Assembly: GCA_016714985.1 (NCBI GenBank)
Contig: JADKBS010000003.1
Location: 186,001-250,000 of the forward strand
DNA length: 64,000 bases
DNA from: Saprospiraceae bacterium
GTDB taxonomy: Bacteria; Bacteroidota; Bacteroidia; Chitinophagales; Saprospiraceae
Reading direction: 5' to 3'
In this document: positions 28,101-35,740 of the stretch, piece by piece
Numbering within the stretch: position 1 is the stretch's first letter
How the letters are laid out: each line of letters opens with the position of its first letter
Notes under the pieces: generated by a model
What the model was told of the DNA's origin: nothing
Seen by the model: the letters and a program-made list of their open reading frames with translations, nothing else
The model's database searches: none
Program-made: the position numbers and the translations under genes

Positions 28101-28281
28101 AAACGGTGAGGTACGGGCAACTCGACACTTGGAACGTGGAGGTAATACCGTTCACTTCGATGTCAATCTGTGTGGCGCAGTCGGACACGTGTGCGTACCC
28201 GCAGGCCATTGTCTTCTGTTGGAAAAACAGGGATAAAATCGCTGACAGGCCAATGCTGTACAGCAGCTTAGATGGATTCAT
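25174..28281 (-). CDS. Secreted SprB-repeat/GEVED protein with T9SS type A sorting domain
   Basis: 1035 residues from the ATG at 28281, which gives MNPSKLLYSIGLSAILSLFF as signal peptide. After a Cys-rich N-terminal region come two SprB-type repeats at about 195-340 (NVTCNGGTNGNASV, YAWSNGATASSITNLAAGNYTV). Two GEVED domains follow, each with the pattern YDEYWK-WIDFN-NGTFEEP-E and ending GEVEDY. Between them are two ~75-residue modules starting CSI, with PADDTYTFNLTV. The C-terminal ~80 residues (FAMFPNPASESFSIELS, GMYFVHVTPEG, QRLVVTK) are the sorting domain. A surface adhesin or matrix role is inferred. Confidence 0.88.
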   Translation of the reverse strand: MNPSKLLYSIGLSAILSLFFQQKTMACGYAHVSDCATQIDIEVNGITSTFQVSSCPYLTVFPGHNFGSPTSLNITKAKSQTWESCDNNVMNAKLFYRIYLQSGTPGSFTPFLLPQLTTVANGPYRTKTRDGNPNLNLLAGLNPGSYFIEIYLESDVDFDTNGTPDTQIRKDNNGAYYKASFVIPTGQGGSLNVQLANKTNVTCNGGTNGNASVNVANGTSPYSYAWSNGATASSITNLAAGNYTVTATDNGGNTGTLIVNISQPGPINANMTGVDETSAPANNGSATAAPTGGTSPYSYAWSTGATVATINNLNSGTYTVTVTDANNCTKTGSVVISVSGSNPTNYCASSGTPWVDWITRVKLNSIDNSSGKALYTYYSAVSTDLNTGTSYTITLEDSYSWQTYDEYWKVWIDFNRNGTFEEPAEVAYSGITTAPALGTPSSTKIGTLLVPSTADLGIARMRVSLKRGAYATPCETIPAGEVEDYVVNLVSGGPVPCSITSSVSNILCNANGTNTNPADDTYTFNLTVNGNGTGATWSTTIGGTSYTGSYGTPKAIGPLAISGGVVNYTITDVATATCTTTGSVTPPAPCSSVTPCSINATASTPICNNNGTPNDPADDTYTFNLNVTGSNTGSGWTTTILGAPQSGPYNSPTLMGPYPINGGVINFTIQDVSTATCTKSMTVTPPSACSNGGGGVSYCASTSAFPWHDWVAGVSVGTFSQTSGKLAYSDFTGLTVDAVKGQSQAITLTAGFSWFTYDEYWKIWIDYNHDGTFQEPGEVAFAQAVSAPPNGTISFDVNGNIAIPATALTGPTRMRVSMKRGAAAPTPCETLANGEVEDYTINIANSLDGGGTGSRQASIQLAAQPRLEEISIFGILETPADAGFWVLEKLVDGPHADPLLTGIADPNHAEQVAIQTVDPAPVEGDNYYRLTLYDREGNVLTDKFVSVRFEAVTAFAMFPNPASESFSIELSKLQGLQVTIAVYNRLGHLVHREQLEEVTDSIHEVRINGWNDGMYFVHVTPEGRRPIAQRLVVTK

Positions 28282-28567
28282 AATGCTTGTTAAGTTTTGG
28301 TAATAAACTGTGTTTTGCCCCGCCACATAGCAATTGCCTGTGGTCACTGGCGTTGGTCAAATCATCTTCTTGAAAGCAATGCGAAAACCGGCTGGAGGGA
28401 ATGCCGCAAGTTAGCATTCTTGCTTAAAATCCAAACTTGGAATTGTGAATGAGACTGTTTCAGACGTGCTCGAAAGGAGGGAACCTATGCAGTTTAAGAT
28501 TGCAAAGTTATAAGGGGATTTTGATTATACAAGTTTTTGGCGGCCTTATTTACGTAATTACGCTAGC
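28282..28567. other. Intergenic gap with no recognised feature
   Basis: It separates the SprB/GEVED gene's start from the 3' end of the SGNH hydrolase gene. No gene, hairpin terminator or clear promoter consensus was found. Confidence 0.4.
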
Positions 28568-29656
28568 TTATTGAAAAAACGGTGCTGTTTTCACAGCCGC
28601 CATCAAATGCGGGAGCAACTCCATCGCAATCACTTCCTGCCCTTGTTCGCTCCAATGGCAATTATCCACGGCCTTGAGTGGCAGCTTTTTTTCGAGCATC
28701 GTTTGCTCCAACAGCCGGGCGGGGCTGTCGTAAAAATTGGCGCCATTCGCTTCGAAGATGCGCTTCATCTCACCCATCTGTGGCTCGTAGATGTCGGCGG
28801 AGAAGGCCATCAGCTTTGTGCCTTCGGGCAGCCGCTTGCGAATCATTGCAACAATGTGCTCCGTTGTTTTTACTGATTCATCAAAGAGGGGATAGTCCCG
28901 TTTTTGCGTGGCGATATAGTACTCACCAACCCGCTTTTCCTGCTTGAAAAGGTTCTGCTTCACACCGTCCCACCGCTCCTCAAGCCAACGGAAGAACCAA
29001 ATCCGTTCCTTTATTCGCTGCCAAAGCGAAAGCGGCCTTTGGTAAAAAACGCTACCGTTGCTGTCGAGGTAGGGTCGCCGCTGCCCGACCTTGTAGCCGC
29101 AGGCGATTTCGAGCGGGGCGTGGTTGTCGATAAAATCGTTGCTGCACGTCTCCCATACCACTACATCTGGCTTGATGCGGTCCACCCATTTATCCAACAC
29201 CATGTACTCTTGCAAAGTGCCAAAGCCTGCATGACCATAAGCAAACACTTCAATATCAAGGCTATCGGCAATGATGTTGTAAAACGTGCGCTCGTTGCTC
29301 GCTTCGATGCTGGCCGTGTAGCTATCGCCGAGGAAAAGCACCTTGGGGCGAGTGCTAGCTGTGTCGCCAAAAGCCTTGAAGCCGTTCTGGTCGTAGCGGA
29401 TGCTGATGGGGTAAGGCTGCTTGTTCACGTCCTTCATTTCCCCTGTATAGGTGTAGCCAGGCCGCATTTTCCAACCAAGATAATCGTCTTTTTCAGCAGT
29501 ATCGTAAGGTGGCGAGAGCGGATTTTTTCCGTAAAGCGCTTGGTATTTCAGCCGCACGAAAACCTCCCCAATGCCCACTACCATTGCCAGTATCAGCACA
29601 AGCAAGATGAAGCTGAACGATAATTTCCGGCTAAGACTTAAAGGCGGTTTAGACAT
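28568..29656 (-). CDS. Membrane-anchored SGNH/GDSL hydrolase-like protein
   Basis: 362 residues from the ATG at 29656. A single N-terminal hydrophobic helix (~12-32) acts as anchor or signal. The SGNH block I is FLGDSYTAS with the nucleophile Ser at ~112. A GHAGFGT block fits the oxyanion Gly, CSNDF provides the Asn block, and DNCHWSEQG near residue 335 gives the Asp/His pair. Such membrane-anchored SGNH proteins are often O-acetyl transferases or esterases acting on surface polysaccharide. The two nucleotide-sugar genes directly upstream fit that idea. The substrate is unknown. Confidence 0.82.
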   Translation of the reverse strand: MSKPPLSLSRKLSFSFILLVLILAMVVGIGEVFVRLKYQALYGKNPLSPPYDTAEKDDYLGWKMRPGYTYTGEMKDVNKQPYPISIRYDQNGFKAFGDTASTRPKVLFLGDSYTASIEASNERTFYNIIADSLDIEVFAYGHAGFGTLQEYMVLDKWVDRIKPDVVVWETCSNDFIDNHAPLEIACGYKVGQRRPYLDSNGSVFYQRPLSLWQRIKERIWFFRWLEERWDGVKQNLFKQEKRVGEYYIATQKRDYPLFDESVKTTEHIVAMIRKRLPEGTKLMAFSADIYEPQMGEMKRIFEANGANFYDSPARLLEQTMLEKKLPLKAVDNCHWSEQGQEVIAMELLPHLMAAVKTAPFFQ

Positions 29657-29741
29657 GATGGCGCTTGTTTTTTCAGCCTTTCGGCCAAGAATGCTTTGCA
29701 AAGCAACGAAGTTCATCCAATATTGAACAGTCGTTTTTCAA

Positions 29742-30167
29742 TCAATAGGCCATAGGTTCAAAGGGCTTCGTATCCGACGCTGCGGGGTCGTGCGGCAGGT
29801 CAACGATGTTCAGCAGCAAATTAAGCCCATCGTCAAGCCCTTCGAAGGCGAGCCAGACGCCGGGCGGCACGGTCAGTCGTTGGTAGTTTTCGATGGAAAG
29901 CGTCACTGCTTCCAGCATACCTATTGAGGGACTGTCCAGGCGCTCGTCGTGGAGCAGGAACCGGATGTTGCCGACAGGCACCACCAAGTTCAGTGTCATG
30001 TGGTGGTGGCGTCGCCAGCCCTTCACCTCGCCTTTTTTCACCGAAGAAAAATACGCTTCGCCAAAGGCGGCAAAGCCCTCATCGGTGCTGCGCAATGCGT
30101 GCAGTACGTCGCCCTTCTCGCCAGGAATAATGCGGAGCGGCGTGAGCAGGCAGCCTTGGATTTTCAT
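29742..30167 (-). CDS. FdtA/QdtA-like cupin sugar isomerase/epimerase family protein
   Basis: 141 residues. The ATG at 30167 overlaps the stop of the upstream dehydratase in an ATGA, so translation is probably coupled; an in-frame ATG at 30179 would lengthen the overlap. The single cupin domain of the WxcM/FdtA/QdtA group is visible: GDVLHALR, FGEAYFSSVKKGEVKGWRRHH, then VPPGVWLAFEGL and a C-terminal PHDP. Known members isomerise dTDP-4-keto-6-deoxyglucose, while related cupins act as 3,5-epimerases. Here the partner enzyme makes a CDP-sugar, so the real substrate may differ. Confidence 0.85.
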   Translation of the reverse strand: MKIQGCLLTPLRIIPGEKGDVLHALRSTDEGFAAFGEAYFSSVKKGEVKGWRRHHHMTLNLVVPVGNIRFLLHDERLDSPSIGMLEAVTLSIENYQRLTVPPGVWLAFEGLDDGLNLLLNIVDLPHDPAASDTKPFEPMAY

Positions 30168-31267
30168 CGGAGCATCCATACGGCATTCCGCTTGGCGGCG
30201 GCTTGGGTGAAAAAATCGAGCTGTTGCAAGCTCAGTTCGAGCATTTTGTCTTTTTCATGTTGGTAAAAATGGCGGTACCATTCCCCTGTGAGCATTGTAG
30301 CTTCCTCGAAGCTCAGGATGGGTTTCCAGCCCAGCAAGGCATGTGCTTTGTCGCAGTTGAGGCGCAACAGGTTGGCCTCTTTGAAGCTGGGATTGTCCTC
30401 AACGACGAACCGCTCCTCGTTGCTATTCTTCCATTGCACCGCTAGTGCCTCCAACAGGTTGAGCACAGTGCGGTTCTGGTTGGCTTTCGGGCCAAAATTG
30501 AATGCTTCGCCGCTCAGGTCGGGCTGTTCGGCGAGCATCTGACCAAGGCAGAGGTAGCCGCTCAGCGGTTCCAGCACATGCTGCCAAGGGCGGGTAGCGT
30601 TTGGCTTTCGCAAATGGACGGGTTGCCCTGCTGCCCATGCCCGCACGCAGTCCGGCACGATACGGCCCTCGGCCCAGTCCCCGCCGCCGATGACGTTGCC
30701 CGCACGGGCCGTTGCAATTCTTATAGAACCGTTTTTTTCCGAAAAAAAAGAACGCTGCCATGCCCGAACGGCCAGCTCTGCGGCTGCTTTTGAGGCACTA
30801 TAAGGGTCATCGCCTCCCAACGGGTCGGCTTCAGTGTAGCCATGCAATTGCTCCCGGTTTTCGTAGCACTTATCTGACGTGACCATGACCAAAACGCAGG
30901 GTTTGCCAAGTTGCCGAACGGCTTCTAGCAAGTGTGCGTGGCCAAGCAGGTTGGTGGTCAATGTGTCGAGCGGGCTTTCGTAGGATTTTTTGACGATACT
31001 CTGTGCCGCCAAGTGGAAGATGAAATCGGGCTGGATGGCCTCCAAGCTGTTTTTTACAAAATCAAAATCCCGCACGTCGCCGTGGTGATGGTGGAGCTTG
31101 TCGGCGATGCCGAGCACTTCGTAAAGAGCGGGTTGGGTCGGTATATCAATGGCGATACCATGTACTTGGGCATCGAGTTGGAGCAGCCAAGTGGTGAGCC
31201 AAGCTCCTTTGAAGCCAGTGTGCCCCGTGACGAGCACCCGTTTTTTATGGTAGATGTTGGCGAACAA
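30164..31267 (-). CDS. rfbG: CDP-glucose 4,6-dehydratase
   Basis: 367 residues, an extended short-chain dehydrogenase. The NAD-binding TGHTGFKGAWL is at 14-24. The catalytic Thr/Ser region is MVTSDKCY, and YSASKAAAE carries the Tyr-x-x-x-Lys pair. The family block RAGNVIGGGDWAEGRIVPD is diagnostic for CDP-glucose dehydratases. The enzyme converts CDP-glucose to CDP-4-keto-6-deoxyglucose, a precursor of dideoxyhexoses and other surface sugars. Family homologues begin with Met-Phe, which here corresponds to a TTG start at 31267. No glucose-1-phosphate cytidylyltransferase gene (rfbF) is visible beside it, which is unusual. Confidence 0.92.
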   Translation of the reverse strand: MFANIYHKKRVLVTGHTGFKGAWLTTWLLQLDAQVHGIAIDIPTQPALYEVLGIADKLHHHHGDVRDFDFVKNSLEAIQPDFIFHLAAQSIVKKSYESPLDTLTTNLLGHAHLLEAVRQLGKPCVLVMVTSDKCYENREQLHGYTEADPLGGDDPYSASKAAAELAVRAWQRSFFSEKNGSIRIATARAGNVIGGGDWAEGRIVPDCVRAWAAGQPVHLRKPNATRPWQHVLEPLSGYLCLGQMLAEQPDLSGEAFNFGPKANQNRTVLNLLEALAVQWKNSNEERFVVEDNPSFKEANLLRLNCDKAHALLGWKPILSFEEATMLTGEWYRHFYQHEKDKMLELSLQQLDFFTQAAAKRNAVWMLR

Positions 31268-31582
31268 AAAGCTGTTTTTAACAGCGAAGGTAGGCGTTGT
31301 TTGGCAGTTGGTGGCGGCTCAAAAAAAAGTCCCGGAGCAAGCTGAGACCAGGTTTGCTCCGGGACACTAAGGTGAATTCTTGTTCAGTCTTGTTGGGCGA
31401 AAGCCCCTCCGTTGGCCAAAAATTGATGGGTTGACGTCTTTGAAGCGGCGAACGGAGCTAAATGTTGCTTTAACAATTGGTAATAGATACAATTGATTTA
31501 TAAAGCAAAACACATGCCAAAAAATTTAAATTTAAAGCATATTTGCAACTCCAATCGGTCTAACTTATTTATTCAACTTCAC
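31268..31582. other. Intergenic gap with a terminator
   Basis: It holds the LOG gene's terminator and a TACCTTCG box (31293-31286, minus strand) about 19 nt upstream of the rfbG start, a possible -7 element. The rest is AT-rich with no gene seen. Confidence 0.5.
31321..31365 (-). terminator. Intrinsic terminator of the LOG gene
   Basis: GTCCCGGAGCAA and TTGCTCCGGGAC form a 12-bp perfect stem, followed on the minus strand by eight T residues. Confidence 0.9.
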
Positions 31583-32307
31583 TTATAGGTCAATATTTGG
31601 ACGCACGTTGTCGCCGTCTGCGTAAAACTCGGTAATGATTTTGACGACATCTTCCGGATCGTCCACCACCCAAAAAAGGTTGAGGTCGCTTGGGTTGATG
31701 TTGTGTTCCCGCTCCAGCATGACCGATTTTATCCAATCAACCAGCCCTTCCCAGAAACTCTTGCCCACGAGGATGATGGGCACCCTGTCAATGCGCTTGG
31801 TCTGAACAAGGGTAAGCACCTCGAAAATTTCATCCAATGTGCCGAAACCACCGGGCATAACCACGAAGCCTTGGGCATATTTCACGAACATGACCTTGCG
31901 CACGAAGAAGTAGCGGTGGTCGAGGTTCTTGTCGTTGTCAATATAGGGGTTATGGTTCTGCTCGAAGGGCAGGTGGATGTTTAGGCCCACGCTTACGCCG
32001 CCGTAGAGGGAGGCCCCTTTGTTGCCAGCCTCCATGATGCCTGGGCCGCCGCCGGTGATGACGCCCCAACCAGCTTCGGTCAGCACCCGTGCTATGTCAA
32101 CAGCCGTTTTGTAGTAGGGGTTGTCGGGCTTGGTGCGTGCGGAGCCAAAAATGGAAACGCAAGGCCCGATTTTGTTCAACCGCTCGAAGCCGTCCACAAA
32201 CTCGGACATTACCTTGAACATGGTCCAAGAGTTTTCGCCCTTAAGTTCGGCCCCTCCTTCATCTGGTGCTTGGCCACGATGGGTACGTTGTTTTGATGCT
32301 CGCTCAT
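31583..32307 (-). CDS. LOG family protein (TIGR00730-like), frameshift near the N-terminus
   Basis: The core from ATG 32221 encodes 212 residues with the LOG fingerprints GGGPGIMEAGNKGA and PGGFGTLDE. These proteins are phosphoribohydrolases that release cytokinin-type bases from nucleotide 5'-monophosphates, or hydrolyse other nucleotides. Homologues carry ~30 more N-terminal residues. A frame from ATG 32307 (MSEHQNNVPIVAKHQMKEG) supplies them, but it needs one extra base in the C-run 32251-32254 to join AELKGENSWTMFKVM. So either one base is missing in the sequence or the gene starts at 32221. The rest of the domain is intact. Confidence 0.88.
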
Positions 32308-32623
32308 TTTACTTAGTTGAAATGGTTGATTCTGGATAACTATTTAGCGGGGGGCATTTCTGGGGAAAATTTTCATTTTCCCTTCTCCTCCCACTTTCCA
32401 GTAGCTACGATTCAGGGTTGGTTATGGCGTCGAGGCAAAAAGGCAGCAAAATTATGCCATTGGATTCAACGCTGCATTTAGTTTTTGCATTGCAACGATT
32501 TTGTTTTATTGAAAAAGCCCGCCAGGGATGTTCCGGCAGGCTTTTTATGGTTCTATTGATTCATCGCCCCATGAACCACAACGTCTGATAAGCCATGAAG
32601 CCATGAAACAATGAAGATTATTA
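32308..32623. other. Intergenic gap with repeat and terminator
   Basis: It contains a TTAGCGGGGGG...GGGGAAAATTTTC element at ~32340-32395, similar to the inverted-repeat family, and the terminator of the downstream regulator gene. No gene is seen. Confidence 0.5.
32512..32546 (-). terminator. Intrinsic terminator of the NtrC-like gene
   Basis: AAAAAGCCCGCC and GGCAGGCTTTTT pair with one mismatch. On the minus strand the stem ends in a five-T tract. It lies ~80 nt past the stop. Confidence 0.8.
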
Positions 32624-33796
32624 CTACCGTTGGAACGGCCCGACGTAATCAATCACATCTTCGGCAGTAATCTCGTTGCCGCTGAGGATGATGAGGCGCT
32701 CCACGACGTTGCGAAGCTCCCGGATATTGCCTGTCCAATTGACGTTTTGCAAGGCAATGAGTGCCTCTTTCGTTATTTTCTTGGAAGCAATGCCGTACTC
32801 GTTGCATATCAGCTCGATGAAATGTTCGACGAGCATGGGGATGTCACCCCGGCGGTCGTTGAGTGGCGGCACCTCAATGATGATGACTGCAAGACGGTGA
32901 TAAAGGTCTTCCCGGAAACGCTTTGCCTCGATTTCTACTCTAAGGTCTTTGTTCGTGGCTGCAAGCACCCTTACGTCCACCTTGATTTCCTTGTCGCCAC
33001 CAACCCTTGCGATTTTGCTTTCCTGAAGGGCACGCAATACCTTGGCCTGGGCGTCGAGGCTCATGTCGCCAATCTCATCGAGGAAGATGGTGCCGCCATT
33101 GGCCTGCTCAAACTTGCCAAGTCGCTGTTTGTGGGCAGAGGTAAAAGAGCCTTTCTCGTGGCCGAAAAGCTCGCTTTCGATAAGTTCCGACGGAATAGCA
33201 GCGCAGTTCACCTCCACGATTGGGCCTTTGTTGCGGTTGCTTTTTTCATGTATCCAACGGGCCACCAACTCCTTTCCAGTGCCGTTCTGCCCAGTGATGA
33301 GCACACGGGCCTCCGTTGGGGCTATCTTGTCGATGGTTTCTTGGATTTTCTTCATCCCTTCCGACTCGCCAATCATCTCCTGTGTTTTATAAATGGAGAC
33401 CTTTTGCTTCAGCACCTTGGTCTCGGTGATGAGGCTCGACTTGTCGAGGGCATTGCGGATGGTGATGAGCAGACGGTTGAGGTCTGGTGGCTTAGAAATA
33501 AAATCGAAGGCTCCTTTCTTGACTGCCTCCACGGCCGTGTCAATATTGGCGTGGCCGGAAATCATCACCACCGGGGTGTCGGGCGCCAAGGTCTGGATAC
33601 GTTCGAGCGCTTCCATGCCGTCCATTTTCGGCATTTTCACGTCCATGAGGATTACATCGTACTGCGTTTTTTTCAACTGCACGAGGCACTCCAGCCCATC
33701 AGCGGCTTCGTCCACCTTGAATTTTTCAAATTCAAGGATTTCTTTCAACGTGCGCCGGATGGGCACTTCGTCGTCAACAATTAAAACTTGTGCCAT
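32624..33796 (-). CDS. NtrC-like sigma-54 response regulator without DNA-binding domain
   Basis: 390 residues. The receiver domain (1-120) has the acidic pocket VDDE, phospho-Asp in ILMDVKMP and Lys in FISKPP. The AAA+ sigma-54 activation domain (~140-370) has Walker A GQNGTGKE, Walker B GGTIFLDEIGD and an arginine-finger region FREDLYHRL. The sigma-54 contact loop, usually GAFTGA, reads GSFTSA. The protein ends at VGPFQR, directly after the AAA+ lid, so no Fis-type helix-turn-helix is present. It may act from solution or through another DNA-binding protein. No sensor kinase gene is adjacent. The same layout is common in Bacteroidota, so it is unlikely to be a truncation. Confidence 0.93.
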   Translation of the reverse strand: MAQVLIVDDEVPIRRTLKEILEFEKFKVDEAADGLECLVQLKKTQYDVILMDVKMPKMDGMEALERIQTLAPDTPVVMISGHANIDTAVEAVKKGAFDFISKPPDLNRLLITIRNALDKSSLITETKVLKQKVSIYKTQEMIGESEGMKKIQETIDKIAPTEARVLITGQNGTGKELVARWIHEKSNRNKGPIVEVNCAAIPSELIESELFGHEKGSFTSAHKQRLGKFEQANGGTIFLDEIGDMSLDAQAKVLRALQESKIARVGGDKEIKVDVRVLAATNKDLRVEIEAKRFREDLYHRLAVIIIEVPPLNDRRGDIPMLVEHFIELICNEYGIASKKITKEALIALQNVNWTGNIRELRNVVERLIILSGNEITAEDVIDYVGPFQR

Positions 33797-34107
33797 AGTG
33801 AGACTATTCTTTATTAATCTTTGGTTTACGTATTTTGATTTTTATTCATTAGGGCAGTTGGGTTTGTACGCCAAAGGTAGTGAATTGGTTGCAAACCATT
33901 TTTAATACGTCATGGTTTTGCCCAAAAGCAGTGAAGGCATAAAATCAGCAACTACCAGAATTTAGAATCTCGGCGAAGGGAGTTTTTTTGTAGGCGTTCT
34001 TTTACCTGAAAGGGATGACGATGGTGAGCAAATCTTCTCTTGAATGCCCAAAGATAGAAATAATATGTATTTTTTTCACAAATGATGCAAAAAAATTGCC
34101 CTACTTG
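33797..34107. other. Intergenic gap with putative promoter boxes
   Basis: TACCTTTG (33879-33872) and TATCTTTG (34056-34049) on the minus strand fit the -7 consensus. The second has a TTTG (34082-34079) 22 nt upstream, so it is the better candidate for the regulator's promoter. No gene is seen. Confidence 0.4.
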
Positions 34108-35634
34108 CTATTCTTCGCCGGCCGTAGGTGTGTCGTCAACGACCTTCCTGCCCTTTACAATGGCCAAAAAACATTTCCCTTCAGTTTCGATTCCCTTCAA
34201 GTTGTAGTTCTCCATCAGGTATTCTATCATCTTTGACTCGCAAGCCACGATGGTGTCCCCTGCCTCCACCAATTTCGGGTGTTCGCTGATGCGGATGTTG
34301 TAGCCTTTTTTCCGGTTCAAAAGCCCTGCGTAATAGTTGACTTGCCCGGTGTAGATGGGCGCCAGTATCGTGAACTGCCTGTATTCCGGTTTCTTCTCCT
34401 GAATTTTGCGGAGCAAATAGCCATAGGACATGGTCCGGTCGGGCATCTTGGGCTTATAAACCCGCTCAATTATCCGATTGTACGGCAAGATGAACAAAAG
34501 CAAACATATTGAAACTGCTGCTGTGAAAACTGCTGGGCGATGTACGCCGTCCTTCCAAAATTGCACAACCGCATGGCAACCCTGGTATAGTCCGATTCCA
34601 GCCATCAACGCCATTGGTGCATAAGCGACCACATCGTAATGCTCCGTTTTGGTGCCGGAGGAGGCCACAAACAGCAATTGAATGGCAGCACAGAGGAACA
34701 ACAACAGGCTGGCATCCCGAATTGGTGAGCGCTCTTTCATGAAGAGTAATGCCAGCGGGCCGGGCAATAAGAGCAACCAAGGCATGAAGAAATCTCCTTT
34801 CCAAAAGCGTATGAAATAATGCGCCCAAGGATGGTCGTGGCCCCGATAGGTTGTGTTGTACCGGTCAGCCATCTCATGGAAAAAGGCCCGCTCCACAAAG
34901 CCGGGCAACTGACCCTCGATATGCCAAAGCCAACTACCCAATGCTGCTATGACCACCAATAATGCAAGCCAAGTACTTCCTCTTTTAAGTAGGCGCCAAA
35001 GCTGTTTTTTATACATAGCATAAATCAAAAAAGCGGGAAAATACAACAAGCCGAAGGCGTATTTCGTCATTACGGCGGCAATGGTGGCAGCGGTGAACAT
35101 GGCCAGCCAGCCAAGGCGTTTTCTATTGTCCGTAGCTTCGATGTATTGGTAAAATGCAAGAGCGCCAGCAATCATGTAAAAGGCAAGGGCAGCATCTTGG
35201 TCGCCCGTGCGGGCAGCGTGTTCCTTGATGAAGCCAAGGGAAGTGACCAACACGAACCCCGCACAATATCCGATGTGGATATTGCCTAAGGCCCTCCTTG
35301 AAAACCAAAGGAATAGGAAGACAATGCCCAGCGAACACAGGGCAATGGGGAGCCGCAAAGCCAGCTCGTTGATGCCGAGCAATTTCATGGAGGCCACCTG
35401 TAGCCAAGTGGTGAACGGCGGCTTGGTGCTCCGATGCTGCATTCCGCCCTCCACCCAATAGCTGTAATCACGCATGTACTTGCCTTCCTCGGTCATATAG
35501 GCCGCCCGCATGGCAAATAGCGATTCGTCCCAATTGTTCATCGGCTGCCAATCCAAGTGCAGGAACAGCGGGAAGTAAATCGCCCCACAGAATAGCGTGA
35601 ATACCAGATATTTGCGCCAGTGCTTGTTTATCAT
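34108..35634 (-). CDS. Glycosyltransferase family 39-like integral membrane protein
   Basis: 508 residues from the ATG at 35634 (MINKHWRKYLVFTLFCGA). About ten hydrophobic helices are interrupted by the first periplasmic loop, NNWDESLFAMRAAYM. That loop fits the Asp/Glu motif of GT-C enzymes (ArnT/PMT type), which transfer sugars from polyprenyl-phosphate donors to lipid A, proteins or polysaccharides. FTRMP-type details are not resolved, and a C-terminal soluble part (~400-508) is present. The substrate is unknown; other envelope-sugar genes lie 3-6 kb away. ATG 35634 lies 7 nt after a TACCTTTG box. Confidence 0.85.
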   Translation of the reverse strand: MINKHWRKYLVFTLFCGAIYFPLFLHLDWQPMNNWDESLFAMRAAYMTEEGKYMRDYSYWVEGGMQHRSTKPPFTTWLQVASMKLLGINELALRLPIALCSLGIVFLFLWFSRRALGNIHIGYCAGFVLVTSLGFIKEHAARTGDQDAALAFYMIAGALAFYQYIEATDNRKRLGWLAMFTAATIAAVMTKYAFGLLYFPAFLIYAMYKKQLWRLLKRGSTWLALLVVIAALGSWLWHIEGQLPGFVERAFFHEMADRYNTTYRGHDHPWAHYFIRFWKGDFFMPWLLLLPGPLALLFMKERSPIRDASLLLFLCAAIQLLFVASSGTKTEHYDVVAYAPMALMAGIGLYQGCHAVVQFWKDGVHRPAVFTAAVSICLLLFILPYNRIIERVYKPKMPDRTMSYGYLLRKIQEKKPEYRQFTILAPIYTGQVNYYAGLLNRKKGYNIRISEHPKLVEAGDTIVACESKMIEYLMENYNLKGIETEGKCFLAIVKGRKVVDDTPTAGEE

Positions 35635-35641
35635 CTTGTCG

Positions 35642-35668
35642 CAAAGGTAATTTTTCCGCCCCAACCAA
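35642..35668 (-). promoter_or_regulatory. Putative promoter of the GT39 gene
   Basis: TACCTTTG (35649-35642) is preceded by TTG ~16-20 nt upstream on the minus strand. It ends 7 nt before the ATG, so the transcript would be nearly leaderless. Confidence 0.45.
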
Positions 35669-35740
35669 CGAAAATCCGTGACGGGAACAAGTCTTTGCAG
35701 TCAAAAATGAACATCACAATCACACCATAAACTTCGATTT

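Noticed and set aside
32630..33784. 384-codon open frame on the plus strand
   Set aside because: Mirror of the NtrC-like gene, which has all catalytic motifs; the opposite frame has no domain sense.
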